The notes beneath the pieces were generated by a model. That model had not been told where the DNA came from. It made no database searches and saw nothing but the letters and a program-made list of their open reading frames with translations. The position numbers and the translations under genes were made by a program. From Turneriella sp. (GTDB taxonomy: Bacteria; Spirochaetota; Leptospiria; Turneriellales; Turneriellaceae), in NCBI GenBank assembly GCA_019186965.1, contig JABARV010000002.1, positions 192,737 to 256,736 on the forward strand: a stretch of 64,000 bases of DNA, read 5' to 3'. Each line of letters starts with the position of its first letter. The first letter of the stretch is position 1. Below are positions 1 to 7,586 of this stretch, piece after piece.

Positions 1-412
1 GTCGTTTCCGCATTATCGTTTCGGCTGCGCTCAACGATATTGTCACACTATCGCGCGGCGACATAGTTTCAGTGTGATAAAATCGCCGAGCGCAGTCGAG
101 GCGAGCCGAAACGACATACCCCCGAGCGCCCACGAAAATAATGTCGTTTCCGCATTATCGTTTCGGCTGCGCTCAACGATATTGTCACACTATCGCGCGG
201 CGACATAGTTTCAGTGTGATAAAATCGCCGAGCGCAGTCGAGGCGAGCCGAAACGACATACCCCCGAGCACCGCACGAAAATAATGTCGTTTCCGCATTA
301 TCGTTTCGGCTGCGCTCAACGATATTGTCACACTATCGCGCGGCGAAATAGTTTCAGTGTGATAAAATCGCCGAGCGCAGTCGAGGCGATACCCCCGAGC
401 CGAAACGACATA
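1..412. repeat. Three tandem copies of a 142-143 bp palindromic REP-like element
   Basis: Units begin at 1, 143 and 286. Each has an outer arm containing CGTTTCGGCTGCGCTCAACG and, about 60-80 bp later, a roughly complementary arm containing GAGCGCAGTCGAGGCGAGCC and GAAACGACAT. An inner inverted repeat TCACACT/AGTGTGA lies between them, so a unit could fold into one long imperfect cruciform or RNA hairpin. Copies 1 and 2 are nearly identical. In copy 3 the distal arm is rearranged, with the order of GCCGAAACGACAT and ATACCCCCGAG swapped. No ORF is credible here. The array lies downstream of the barrel gene at 499. The same core recurs at 32496 and inside the gene at 44156. Confidence 0.9.
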
Positions 413-427
413 GAACAGAGCCGATAC

Positions 428-455
428 AAAAAAAAGCCCCGCAATGCGGGGCTTT
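428..455 (-). terminator. Rho-independent terminator of the outer-membrane barrel gene
   Basis: A perfect 10-bp stem AAAGCCCCGC/GCGGGGCTTT (433-442 and 446-455) with an AAT loop is followed on the minus strand by a run of eight T. It sits 44 bp beyond the stop codon of the minus-strand gene at 499-2271, in the correct orientation for that gene. Confidence 0.9.
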
Positions 456-498
456 AACCTGAATTAGCTGGTTTTAGATCCAGCTACTTGTAATCAGA

Positions 499-2271
499 TT
501 ATCTTTTTCCTGGTTTCTTCGCTGGAGCCGCTGCTGGTTTAGCAGGTGCTGCAGGGGCTGCAGGGGCTGCTGGGGCTGCTTTTACTTCTTCGCGAGAAGC
601 TGAAGCTACCTTTTCAGAGCTAACTGCGCCGAACAAATAATCTGCGCTGATCGCAACTGTAGTCAGGTTGCTTGATCCACCTGATTGTGTTGCAAACATG
701 TTGATGCGGAAATTGTCGATTGGCTTGATTTGCGCACCCACTGCGTATGCAACGCTCGTGTTGAAGCTTTGGCCTGAGTTCGTGATTGTTTCGTTAACAT
801 CACCCGTTGCATTAGCTTGTGTCTTGGTAACAGTCTTCTTTGTGTTAGAGATGTTTATAACAGGGTTTGTGCCTGCAAACATTGTAAACACAGAGTTTAC
901 CTTGTACTTGAAGAGCACTGGCATTGACAGAGCATATGACTGTAGGGTTTCAGATACCTTGAGTGACTTCAGGTCGCCACCAGTGATGTACGGAACGCCA
1001 GCTATATCACAGGCTGCCTGGCCAGTAGTTACGCCACCGTTTGTAGGAGCTGTAACCGCCGCGCCGCCGCAGGTACCAGATACGGAAGGAGTATAGGTTG
1101 TACCACCGTCATCCAGAGTGAATGTGAAAGTTGGGATCATAGTGAACGCAACATTATCAGAAGGCGTGAAGGTTGTCGCGTAGCTGACCGCTGGTACAAG
1201 TGTGCCAATCCCGTTGCTCTTATGAGCCACAGTGTAGTTAACATCTGTCACCGTAGCAGTATTCTTGAACTTTGCAGTAAAGTCTGCCTGGCTGAAAGTA
1301 GTTGCACCACTGTGGCTTAATGAAAAGCCCAAACGGTCATTGGGATTGATCGCGCTCATTGGTACGTACACGAGCAGGTTTGCTTCGTGGCCGAGTGCTT
1401 TGTTCACAGCTTTCTGGGTGTTCGCAGCTTGACCAAGTGCCATTGATGAAACGATAGGAGCGTTAAAACCGCCTACTACGCCCACCGCTGTCGCGAGGCC
1501 TGTCATACCTTGGACTGCTGGCAACGCACCTGCTGAGGCAATACCGTTCTCAATTTTCGCCGATTGGTTGCCGTCGGCGCTTGCGAGTTCGTAGGTGCTG
1601 CCACCGCGCTGGACGAGTGCAGCACCAAATTGCCAAATGAGGCCATTCATGTCACCACCCACGTTAAGACCAAAACGGTTTGGGCTTTCCTGTGTATTCG
1701 CGGTCCATGACTCTTTCTGCAGCACTGCGCCTGTAGCTGCGCCGTTATTGTACTCATAAGTTGAGTTCTTGAAGTTTGCTCCCTGGAGTGCATTGATATC
1801 AGCAAAGAGCTGAACGCCAATACTACCGAGGTCAGCACCCAAACCAACGCGATGCCGGTAATCTTGCTGGCGACCAATAGCAGTTGGAGTATCGGTTTTT
1901 ACACCGCCTGCAGTTGTATAGGTTCCAGTGTTGTCCTGCAAGAGGGTCGATGCGTTATATGTAGCGCCAATTGCATAGAGTGGCACACCGATATCGCCGC
2001 GCGCACCAAACATTACTGTATTGGCTTTTCCTGAAAGCTGGCCTTCGTTGGTAACGCCCAGTGAAAAAGCGCTATTTTTCAGTCGGCTATAGAAAGCCGG
2101 ATTAGCCAGATAGTCCCAGGTATCTAGGTAAATATCCGTTCCCATACCCGCTTGGTTAGAAAATGAATTGTTGAAAACCCGGATGTTCGCAAACAACGCG
2201 CCTGACATAAACAGGTACGTGAGAACGACAGCCGAGCCAATATTCATTACTTTTTTTATATAGTTATTCAT
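499..2271 (-). CDS. Outer-membrane beta-barrel protein, function unknown
   Basis: A 590-residue secreted protein. The start is placed at ATG 2271 because AGGAGA lies 7 nt upstream and a good signal peptide follows at once (basic NNYIKK, a hydrophobic stretch, cleavage near ALFA|NIRVF); a longer frame would put about 22 residues ahead of the signal. The mature part has many alternating polar and hydrophobic strands rich in Gly, Asn, Thr and aromatics, as in a large outer-membrane barrel. The C-terminus is an Ala/Pro/Lys-rich tail that may sit in the periplasm or bind peptidoglycan. It carries two Cys near the GTCGG and AACDI segments. It is monocistronic with its own terminator. The substrate is not recognisable; a FadL-like or porin role would be a guess. 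Confidence 0.8.
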   Translation of the reverse strand: MNNYIKKVMNIGSAVVLTYLFMSGALFANIRVFNNSFSNQAGMGTDIYLDTWDYLANPAFYSRLKNSAFSLGVTNEGQLSGKANTVMFGARGDIGVPLYAIGATYNASTLLQDNTGTYTTAGGVKTDTPTAIGRQQDYRHRVGLGADLGSIGVQLFADINALQGANFKNSTYEYNNGAATGAVLQKESWTANTQESPNRFGLNVGGDMNGLIWQFGAALVQRGGSTYELASADGNQSAKIENGIASAGALPAVQGMTGLATAVGVVGGFNAPIVSSMALGQAANTQKAVNKALGHEANLLVYVPMSAINPNDRLGFSLSHSGATTFSQADFTAKFKNTATVTDVNYTVAHKSNGIGTLVPAVSYATTFTPSDNVAFTMIPTFTFTLDDGGTTYTPSVSGTCGGAAVTAPTNGGVTTGQAACDIAGVPYITGGDLKSLKVSETLQSYALSMPVLFKYKVNSVFTMFAGTNPVINISNTKKTVTKTQANATGDVNETITNSGQSFNTSVAYAVGAQIKPIDNFRINMFATQSGGSSNLTTVAISADYLFGAVSSEKVASASREEVKAAPAAPAAPAAPAKPAAAPAKKPGKR

Positions 2272-2383
2272 ATTATCTCCTGTGAAGTTTTTTTTTGGGA
2301 GGTACCGCCAATGCGTGTGCTGTGTCGATAACTCCACGTTAACGCTACTACGTTTTTATGCCGACAAACCGGCAAGTTTTTTT

Positions 2384-2905
2384 TTATTTCGCAAAAACTT
2401 TGAGAACCGCAATAAACACGGTTAGCATGGTAAAGCCAATCCCCATCGTCCATTGCATTAAAGTAAAACGCTTATCCATATCCTCAAACCGTTTGTTTAC
2501 AGCTTCAAAGCGCTTGTCCATATAGCTTTGCATGTCTTCAAAACGTTTATCTACAGCTTCAAAGCGCCTGTCCATATAGCTTTGCATGTCTTCAAAACGT
2601 TTATCTACAGCTTCAAAGCGCTTGTCCATATAGCTTTGCATGTCTTCAAAACGCTTGTCCATAGCTTCAAAACGCTTTTCCATTAGGGCAAAGCCATTGC
2701 GCATTTCTTGGATTACTTCACGCAACTCGGAACGGTCGCTTTTGCGCCGTTCTATTTCGCGGGTTTCTTCGACGATACTGTCAATAATGTCGTAAAATAG
2801 TTGGGTAGTTTCTTCGCTACCATTGGTGGGATTTATCCTTTTAATAAATAAATCCACCTTGCGGTACAACGCCGACTGGTGCTTTTCTGAGGCATGCGCC
2901 TGCAT
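2384..2905 (-). CDS. Bdr-like repeat coiled-coil protein with C-terminal membrane anchor
   Basis: A 173-residue protein. After an acidic N-terminal region come three near-identical 18-residue repeats built on DKRFEDMQSYM-DKRFEAV, flanked by degenerate copies, giving a long charged coiled coil. The last 25 residues form one hydrophobic segment (MGIGFTMLTVFIAVLKVF), so the coil probably faces the cytoplasm from a tail anchor. This architecture (short helical repeats plus a C-terminal membrane segment) resembles Borrelia Bdr and DUF1640-like proteins; homology is inferred from the pattern only. ATG 2905 is preferred over GTG 2911 because a TTGCCA-17-TATAAG promoter places transcription start almost exactly on that ATG. 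Confidence 0.75.
   Translation of the reverse strand: MQAHASEKHQSALYRKVDLFIKRINPTNGSEETTQLFYDIIDSIVEETREIERRKSDRSELREVIQEMRNGFALMEKRFEAMDKRFEDMQSYMDKRFEAVDKRFEDMQSYMDRRFEAVDKRFEDMQSYMDKRFEAVNKRFEDMDKRFTLMQWTMGIGFTMLTVFIAVLKVFAK
2499..2660 (-). repeat. 54-bp tandem repeats inside the coiled-coil gene
   Basis: The segment beginning TCCATATAGCTTTGCATGTC occurs at 2517, 2571 and 2625, an exact 54-bp period, so each unit encodes 18 residues in frame. Near-identity at DNA level points to recent duplication or ongoing copy-number change. Confidence 0.85.
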
Positions 2906-2911
2906 AAGCAC

Positions 2912-2940
2912 CTTATACTATATGGATTAGGGGATGGCAA
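2912..2940 (-). promoter_or_regulatory. Sigma-70-like promoter, possibly giving a leaderless mRNA
   Basis: Minus strand: A-rich run, then TTGCCA (2940-2935), 17-bp spacer, TATAAG (2917-2912). The ATG at 2905 follows the -10 by 6 nt, so the predicted transcription start coincides with the start codon. Confidence 0.65.
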
Positions 2941-3013
2941 GTTTTTTTGTATTCTTTAACAATGTAAGCCATTTTTGCAATTTACGCCTTGTCCAAATGC
3001 ATAAGTTTGGTAT

Positions 3014-3274
3014 ATGGCACACAAGAAGGGCGGCGGTTCGTCTAAAAACGGGCGCGATTCAAATTCACAACGCTTAGGGATTAAAGCATACGGGGGCGAG
3101 TTTGTAAAGGCAGGTTCAATCCTCGTGCGGCAGCGCGGTACGGTGTTCCATGCAGGCCGTAACGTTCTTCGTGCAAAAGACGACTCCCTCTTTACTACAA
3201 TCCCTGGAGTTGTAAAGTTTGAGCGCATCGATAAAAATCGCCAAAAAATTTCCGTATACCCCAAAGCATCGTAA
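3014..3274 (+). CDS. rpmA: 50S ribosomal protein L27
   Basis: An 86-residue protein that starts [20 protein letters not shown] and contains the [19 protein letters not shown] and GRNV segments typical of bL27. The N-terminal tail reaches the peptidyl-transferase centre in the ribosome. The Met-Ala-His start is the unprocessed eubacterial form, without the Firmicutes N-terminal extension. Length is normal. Usually rpmA follows rplU (L21) and precedes obgE; here neither is adjacent, the upstream gene is on the other strand and the downstream gene is a TetR regulator, so rpmA stands alone. No clear Shine-Dalgarno precedes the ATG. Confidence 0.97.
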   Translation: MAHKKGGGSSKNGRDSNSQRLGIKAYGGEFVKAGSILVRQRGTVFHAGRNVLRAKDDSLFTTIPGVVKFERIDKNRQKISVYPKAS

Positions 3275-3286
3275 AAAAACCCAAAC

Positions 3287-3308
3287 AAATTAACCAAACG
3301 GTTAATTT
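3287..3308. promoter_or_regulatory. 9-bp inverted repeat next to the TetR promoter; candidate operator or rpmA terminator
   Basis: AAATTAACC (3287-3295), spacer AAAC, GGTTAATTT (3300-3308). The right arm ends one base before the -35 hexamer of the downstream promoter, a normal place for an autoregulatory TetR site. It is 13 bp past the rpmA stop, so it could also form an RNA hairpin, but no T-run follows. Confidence 0.55.
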
Positions 3309-3309
3309 A

Positions 3310-3338
3310 TTGCCAAAAAGGCGAATTTTGTGTATAAT
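3310..3338 (+). promoter_or_regulatory. Strong sigma-70-type promoter of the TetR gene
   Basis: TTGCCA (3310-3315), 17-bp spacer, TATAAT (3333-3338). Predicted transcription start is near 3345, at the foot of the hairpin that precedes the start codon. Confidence 0.75.
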
Positions 3339-3342
3339 AAAA

Positions 3343-3384
3343 GGGCAGTCTAAAAAGTCGCGAACCGCGCTTTTTAGACTGCCC
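3343..3384 (+). promoter_or_regulatory. 15-bp perfect hairpin in the TetR mRNA leader
   Basis: GGGCAGTCTAAAAAG (3343-3357) pairs with CTTTTTAGACTGCCC (3370-3384) around a 12-nt loop. It occupies nearly the whole predicted leader and ends 4 nt before the ATG. No T-run follows, so it is not a standard terminator. It leaves no room for a Shine-Dalgarno sequence and may control stability or translation, or the DNA palindrome may bind protein. Confidence 0.75.
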
Positions 3385-3388
3385 CAAT

Positions 3389-4147
3389 ATGCAAATTTGC
3401 CGCGATAAAAAAAAATCTGCGCATGAGCCCAAAACACGCGATGCAATCCTCGACGCTGCACTAAACGAATTTGCCGAATACGGATTTTCTGGCGCACGTA
3501 CAGAAAATATTGCCAAGGCAGCAAACGTCAACAAGGCGATGCTCCACTACTATTTTCACGACAAAGAAACTTTGTACGACGCTGTTTTAGATACGTTGTA
3601 CGGATGGCTTATCGAAACGGACAATTTAACAGAAGAGTTGGCGGTAACCCCGCTTAACTCCGCACAGGTTATACACCTTTTTTTAAAAGTTGTTATCGCA
3701 AAGCATTCAGATCCCCCCAACAAACCCTTCCGTAGAATTCTCGCATGGGAGCTTGCAATGGGGCAAGATAACTTTAAACGTATTGCGCAAAAGTATATTG
3801 TACCCCGCGTACTAGAGCTATCAAATGTGTTAAAACACGGTATCGAAGTTGGTGAGCTCAAATGCGAAAATCCAATCCTCGCGGTTTACAGCATGACTTC
3901 ACAGGTTGTCTTTTACTATATGCACCGTTTTACATACGAAGATTCACTCATTGGGGATGAACTTTACGGCAAAGTTTCACCCGATTCGTTCCTAAAGTTT
4001 TTGCTCGAAGGTTTTATTGCAACGTATGCTGTGGATAAAAAAATTAATACAAAACTTCCGCCCAAAATAGAAAAACTTACCAACGAGCTTATCCAAAAAA
4101 TGGCGATTTTTGGTAACGCTAACCGTTATAGCGACGGCTCAGTTTAA
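3389..4147 (+). CDS. TetR-family transcriptional regulator
   Basis: A 252-residue protein. Residues 15-62 form the TetR DNA-binding domain: TRDAILDAALNEFAEYGF, then a helix-turn-helix ending ANVNKAMLHYYFHDKETLY. The remaining ~190 residues are the helical ligand and dimer domain; the length is slightly above the usual ~200. No other start codon exists in frame back to the TAA at 3338, so ATG 3389 is forced even though it lacks a ribosome-binding site. The 3' end overlaps the convergent DUF115 gene by 29 bp. Likely autoregulated through the palindromes upstream; the ligand and regulon cannot be told from the sequence. Confidence 0.9.
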   Translation: MQICRDKKKSAHEPKTRDAILDAALNEFAEYGFSGARTENIAKAANVNKAMLHYYFHDKETLYDAVLDTLYGWLIETDNLTEELAVTPLNSAQVIHLFLKVVIAKHSDPPNKPFRRILAWELAMGQDNFKRIAQKYIVPRVLELSNVLKHGIEVGELKCENPILAVYSMTSQVVFYYMHRFTYEDSLIGDELYGKVSPDSFLKFLLEGFIATYAVDKKINTKLPPKIEKLTNELIQKMAIFGNANRYSDGSV

Positions 4148-5198
4148 ACATATACGTTTCAGCATTAAAAAGCCGATTTTGTTTTGCGTACGTGCGGGTA
4201 AAATATGCGCTCCCCCGCGCATGTGTAACGTAGCGGTGGTGCTTACCATCGTGCCCCAAAACACGAATTTTTGTATTAGGGAAAAGCGCCTTGTACGTGT
4301 TTTGTACCAACGTACCAACATCGCCGCTATGGTTTTCCATAGCTAGCCAAGTAAGTTTGTTGCTGAGTATAAACTCCACAACCAACGGGTTCGACGAAGC
4401 AAACGATAAAATCCGCGCAAAGGGAAGTCTTTGCACCGCCGGAGAGCCTGTAACATCTGCAACAAGTATCGATTTTTTTAGGTAAGAAGAAAATCCGACA
4501 AAATGTTCGTTGCTTGCAAACCCCGCATCGACAGAAAAAACCACACGGGGAAAAATGCCATGCCCAACAAGCGTTCCCAGCGCCGTGTCGGCGCACCACA
4601 CAGTATCCGTATTTTTTATTTCTCGAAAAGTAGCGTCTAACGAAGGGCCTGCCATGACAAGAAAATTTGGTTTGTCGTTTTTAAGCTCGTCGATTGAGGC
4701 ATAACAAAGCGCGGCAGATGCATTCACGCGTAAATTTATTTGCCACAAGCGTGCAAAGTATCCAATTGTTTTAAGCCGCACCGCAGAGCGCACAAGAATA
4801 TGGCGAATCTTTTCCTCGACATACCCTGTTGCATTTTTCCATTGCGGCGCAATATAGATGGAAAATTTATCGACGCTTTCTACATCCATTAAAAATTTTT
4901 GGAGGTCTATATCTGTTGCAACAAGGCGTTCCTCTGTAAATGTGGGTGCGCCAAAAGAAACAGGGCTTATCCAATAAAAACGGCGCGGAGTGGAAAAAAT
5001 TTCTTGGAGTGTAAAAGTAAAAGGCGCAACTATAATTGGAGTTTTTTCGTTAGGGGTTTGCGAAAGTACATTTAAAAAATGCGCAACATCGCGCATTTTT
5101 GATCGCGTACTATAGAAAGGGAGTACCTCGCCTTCAAAAATAACGCTTAGGCGCCCATCCTCTTCGCGTGTAGCAAGCTTTGCAAAATCGGAAAGCAT
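4119..5198 (-). CDS. DUF115 / motility-associated-factor-like glycosyltransferase
   Basis: A 359-residue protein. Residues ~175-260 carry the DUF115 signature: PNFLVMAGPSLDATFREI, then VWCADTALGTLVGHGIFP and VFSVDAGF. DUF115 covers Maf proteins, which add nonulosonic acids to flagellin in Campylobacter, Aeromonas and relatives, and MptE-like pterin kinases. In a flagellated spirochaete a flagellin or surface glycosyltransferase is the more likely role (inference). It is shorter than many Maf proteins, so the N-terminal part is reduced. It is last in a minus-strand run with the lipoprotein and membrane genes at 5200 and 5697 (1-nt gap), so probably co-transcribed with them. Confidence 0.8.
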   Translation of the reverse strand: MLSDFAKLATREEDGRLSVIFEGEVLPFYSTRSKMRDVAHFLNVLSQTPNEKTPIIVAPFTFTLQEIFSTPRRFYWISPVSFGAPTFTEERLVATDIDLQKFLMDVESVDKFSIYIAPQWKNATGYVEEKIRHILVRSAVRLKTIGYFARLWQINLRVNASAALCYASIDELKNDKPNFLVMAGPSLDATFREIKNTDTVWCADTALGTLVGHGIFPRVVFSVDAGFASNEHFVGFSSYLKKSILVADVTGSPAVQRLPFARILSFASSNPLVVEFILSNKLTWLAMENHSGDVGTLVQNTYKALFPNTKIRVLGHDGKHHRYVTHARGSAYFTRTYAKQNRLFNAETYMFKLSRRYNG

Positions 5199-5199
5199 A

Positions 5200-5700
5200 C
5201 TACTTCAATGCGACGCTAATTTTTTCTGAAACGAGTAAATCTTTGTGGCAGTAGAGCGCATAGTAAACGTCGAACGCAGGAAGCGGCTTGTACTTTTGGA
5301 ATTTTATCGCCGCAAATTTTTTTTCGAGAAGACTCCCAAGCATTACCAAACCATAAACGTGTTTATCTCGTAGTTCGATGTATTCCAAATCTTCTTTAAA
5401 TTCACTTGGGTTACCAAAATGGTAAGAGCCGTGCAAGCATTCAAATGTTACGTCGTATTTAGAACGTGCGTTTAAAAGTTGAAACGCGAGCCTATCTCCA
5501 CGAAAATAGATTGAATTTGCAAAATCGCGAATTGTTTTTGTCCGCGTTGATTTTTCGAGGGGAAAAATTGCCTTCTCTTTAAAAAGTCCCTTGCAACCAG
5601 TGGTATCAAAATCACGGCAAAAAGAAAATTGGTTTGGCTCTATGCACGAAGATAAAAATGCCAGTGCCCCAAAAAATATAACCGTGTAAATCTGCCTCAT
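5200..5700 (-). CDS. Predicted lipoprotein, function unknown
   Basis: A 166-residue protein with a lipoprotein signal: MRQIYTVIFFGALAFLSSC, lipobox LSSC with Cys19 as the lipidated residue. The rest has several further Cys (CRDF, CKGLF, ECLHG, LYCHKD) and mixed charge and matches no family I recognise. Its start ATG overlaps the stop of the upstream membrane-protein gene by 4 nt (ATGA), and its stop is 1 nt before the DUF115 start, so translational coupling in a three-gene unit is likely. Confidence 0.75.
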   Translation of the reverse strand: MRQIYTVIFFGALAFLSSCIEPNQFSFCRDFDTTGCKGLFKEKAIFPLEKSTRTKTIRDFANSIYFRGDRLAFQLLNARSKYDVTFECLHGSYHFGNPSEFKEDLEYIELRDKHVYGLVMLGSLLEKKFAAIKFQKYKPLPAFDVYYALYCHKDLLVSEKISVALK

Positions 5701-6167
5701 GTGTATTTAAGGGCAAAGCCCAAAGAAGCAATCAGCATTAAAAGTAAAAAGATAACTATGGGGGAAGTAGTCCGTGGCGCGGTACTTGTCAAAGGAATAT
5801 CGTTTGTTTCTATGTGTACGATAAACGGTTTTAATGTCTCTTGCGTGAAATAAATTTGCACGAGCCACAGTAGAAGCTTCGTTGAAAAAAATAACCCGTA
5901 CATTCCTTGCAAAATTGATTTTCCATTACTAACGGTAAGGGCTGCGCCAGAAACAACAATTACAAGAAATGCCGCGTTTAAATATTTCCAGTACAGCGTA
6001 ATAACTTCTGCGCGGAAGTTATCCACGTATTTGTATGCATTATACCTTTTGTAAACCTTTTGGAATATAAAGAAGAGAAAAAGTAGCGAACCGATATAGA
6101 CCGCAGAGCCAAGCCAATGGAGCGCCCTAAAGATGGCAGGCACCCAAGTGGATATGGGTGCATCCAT
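5697..6167 (-). CDS. Four-helix inner-membrane protein, CopD-like
   Basis: A 156-residue protein with four hydrophobic segments (about residues 10-33, 58-80, 87-108, 133-153). The early HWLGSAVYIGSLLF segment with a His in the first helix and the overall layout resemble CopD or other four-helix haem-containing membrane proteins, but the similarity is weak and no metal motif is certain. It begins 5 nt after the VOC gene upstream and overlaps the lipoprotein gene downstream by 4 nt, so it belongs to one operon of four or five genes reading from 6526 to 4119. Confidence 0.65.
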   Translation of the reverse strand: MDAPISTWVPAIFRALHWLGSAVYIGSLLFLFFIFQKVYKRYNAYKYVDNFRAEVITLYWKYLNAAFLVIVVSGAALTVSNGKSILQGMYGLFFSTKLLLWLVQIYFTQETLKPFIVHIETNDIPLTSTAPRTTSPIVIFLLLMLIASLGFALKYT

Positions 6168-6172
6168 CGTTT

Positions 6173-6526
6173 CTACTCTTCGCGGTAATAAAGCTCTATA
6201 AGGTTACCGTTGGGGTCGGCAACATAGACGCTTTCGCCGTCTTCGGTTTCAAACGGGCCTTTGGCGATGCTGATGTTTTCTTCTTCTATTTCTTGTAACG
6301 CTTCAGTAAAGTCGTCTACATCAAGGAGGAACGAAATTACCGGTACTTTTGCGTACGCCTCTAACGTGCTATCCAAACGGACTTGTAAATTGTCGAAAGC
6401 AACCATCGCAACCGTTGAGCTTTCTTCGACCACCTCGAAGTCTAAAAACTGGGTATAAAATTCAATCGCTTTTTGTAAATTTTTTGCCGGCATATTGATG
6501 TGGCTCAGAGTTTCGATGATAATCAT
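6173..6526 (-). CDS. VOC (glyoxalase/bleomycin-resistance) family protein
   Basis: A 117-residue, single-domain vicinal-oxygen-chelate protein with two beta-alpha-beta-beta-beta modules. The first strand is IETLSHINMPAKNLQKAIEFY, with a His at the usual first metal position; the last strand is VADPNGNLIELYYRE, with the usual Glu. These suggest a metal centre, but members include lyases, dioxygenases, epimerases and antibiotic-binding proteins, so the substrate is unknown. It is first in the minus-strand operon leading to DUF115. Confidence 0.88.
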   Translation of the reverse strand: MIIIETLSHINMPAKNLQKAIEFYTQFLDFEVVEESSTVAMVAFDNLQVRLDSTLEAYAKVPVISFLLDVDDFTEALQEIEEENISIAKGPFETEDGESVYVADPNGNLIELYYREE

Positions 6527-6635
6527 GCGGCCACCAGAAAGCGTGCGAAAAACAGGCGAGCAAGCACTTTTAAGTTTTTTTTAATACCCCAAACGCAATT
6601 GACAGTACGCCCCCTTATGCTAACCTACGACTTAC

Positions 6636-7559
6636 ATGAAAAAGAAAGTATTTATCGCTGTTTTAATCCTTTTTTTGGGTGGCATTGTCTCGCAAATCCG
6701 GTTCGACATCCCTGCACAGGAAGTCGAAGCTAAATACAAACTCCCTGAATCTAAATTTGTCGATGTTAAAGGCCTGCGCGTCCATTACACCGACGAAGGT
6801 ATAAAAAAAGGAATTTACGAAACGGTTGTGCTGCTCCATGGAACAGCCGCAAGTTTGCATACTTGGCAGGGGTGGATGCCCAGCTTTAAAAAATATTTTC
6901 GCGTGGTGCGCGTCGATCTTCCAGGGTTTGGCCTCACCGGTCCTTCGCCACAAAGGGATTATTCTATAAAAGCGTATGTGAAATTTCTCGAAAATTTTTT
7001 GTCTACCCTTAATATCCAAAAGATTTATCTTGTAGGAAACTCTTTAGGGGGCGAAATTGCATGGCACTACGCTGCTCTACACCCCGACGATGTATACAAA
7101 CTAGTTCTCATCGACAGCGCAGGGCTTCCACGCAAAGGCCCCATCCCCTTACCTTTCCGTTTGGCGCGGATTAACTTCCTCCAAGGTTTAGTAAAATACT
7201 TTAGCCCACGCTTTCTTGTAAAAAAAAGCCTTAAAGACGTATATTTTGACAAAACAAAAGTGTCGGATAGCCTCGTGGAACGCTATTTTACCCTAACGCT
7301 CCGCGAAGGCAATCGGCAAGCGTTCGTCGATCGTGCAAACCAAATAGAAGATGCAAAACCCGACGAATTACGCCGCGTTACAAGCCCCACCCTTATTTTG
7401 TGGGGAAAACACGACGCGTGGATTCCTGTCGAACAGGCCGAAATTTTTCGTAAAAAAATTATGATTCCACAAATAAAAATTTACGAGAACGCAGGGCATG
7501 TTCCCCAAGAAGAAATTCCCGAAGAAACTCTTGCAGATGTCCTCCACTTCTTGGAGTAA
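6636..7559 (+). CDS. Alpha/beta-hydrolase with N-terminal membrane anchor
   Basis: A 307-residue protein. Residues 1-21 are a hydrophobic signal-anchor (KKKVFIAVLILFLGGIVSQ), so the enzyme faces the periplasm. The fold is canonical: oxyanion segment LLHGTAAS (~65-72), nucleophile elbow GNSLGG with Ser (~135), acid Asp in LILWGKHDAWIP (~270) and His in ENAGHVPQEE (~294). A lid lies between residues ~155 and 235. It may be an esterase, lipase or haloalkane-dehalogenase-like hydrolase; the substrate is not visible. TTGACA at 6599 is a possible -35 box. Confidence 0.88.
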   Translation: MKKKVFIAVLILFLGGIVSQIRFDIPAQEVEAKYKLPESKFVDVKGLRVHYTDEGIKKGIYETVVLLHGTAASLHTWQGWMPSFKKYFRVVRVDLPGFGLTGPSPQRDYSIKAYVKFLENFLSTLNIQKIYLVGNSLGGEIAWHYAALHPDDVYKLVLIDSAGLPRKGPIPLPFRLARINFLQGLVKYFSPRFLVKKSLKDVYFDKTKVSDSLVERYFTLTLREGNRQAFVDRANQIEDAKPDELRRVTSPTLILWGKHDAWIPVEQAEIFRKKIMIPQIKIYENAGHVPQEEIPEETLADVLHFLE

Positions 7560-7586
7560 TTTTTTTAGATACCACCTCGGAGGCAT

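Noticed and set aside
1-412. CRISPR array at the window start
   Set aside because: Units are 142-143 bp, nearly identical throughout and internally palindromic, with no unique spacers between short repeats.
668-1096. 142-codon plus-strand frame inside the barrel gene
   Set aside because: It lies entirely antisense to a long protein with a signal peptide, ribosome-binding site and terminator.
2359-2380. Plus-strand terminator (TGCCG/CGGCA then nine T)
   Set aside because: There is no plus-strand gene before it. The same A/T run reads on the minus strand as an A-tract before a CTTGCC promoter element of the barrel gene, so the T-run is not taken as a terminator.
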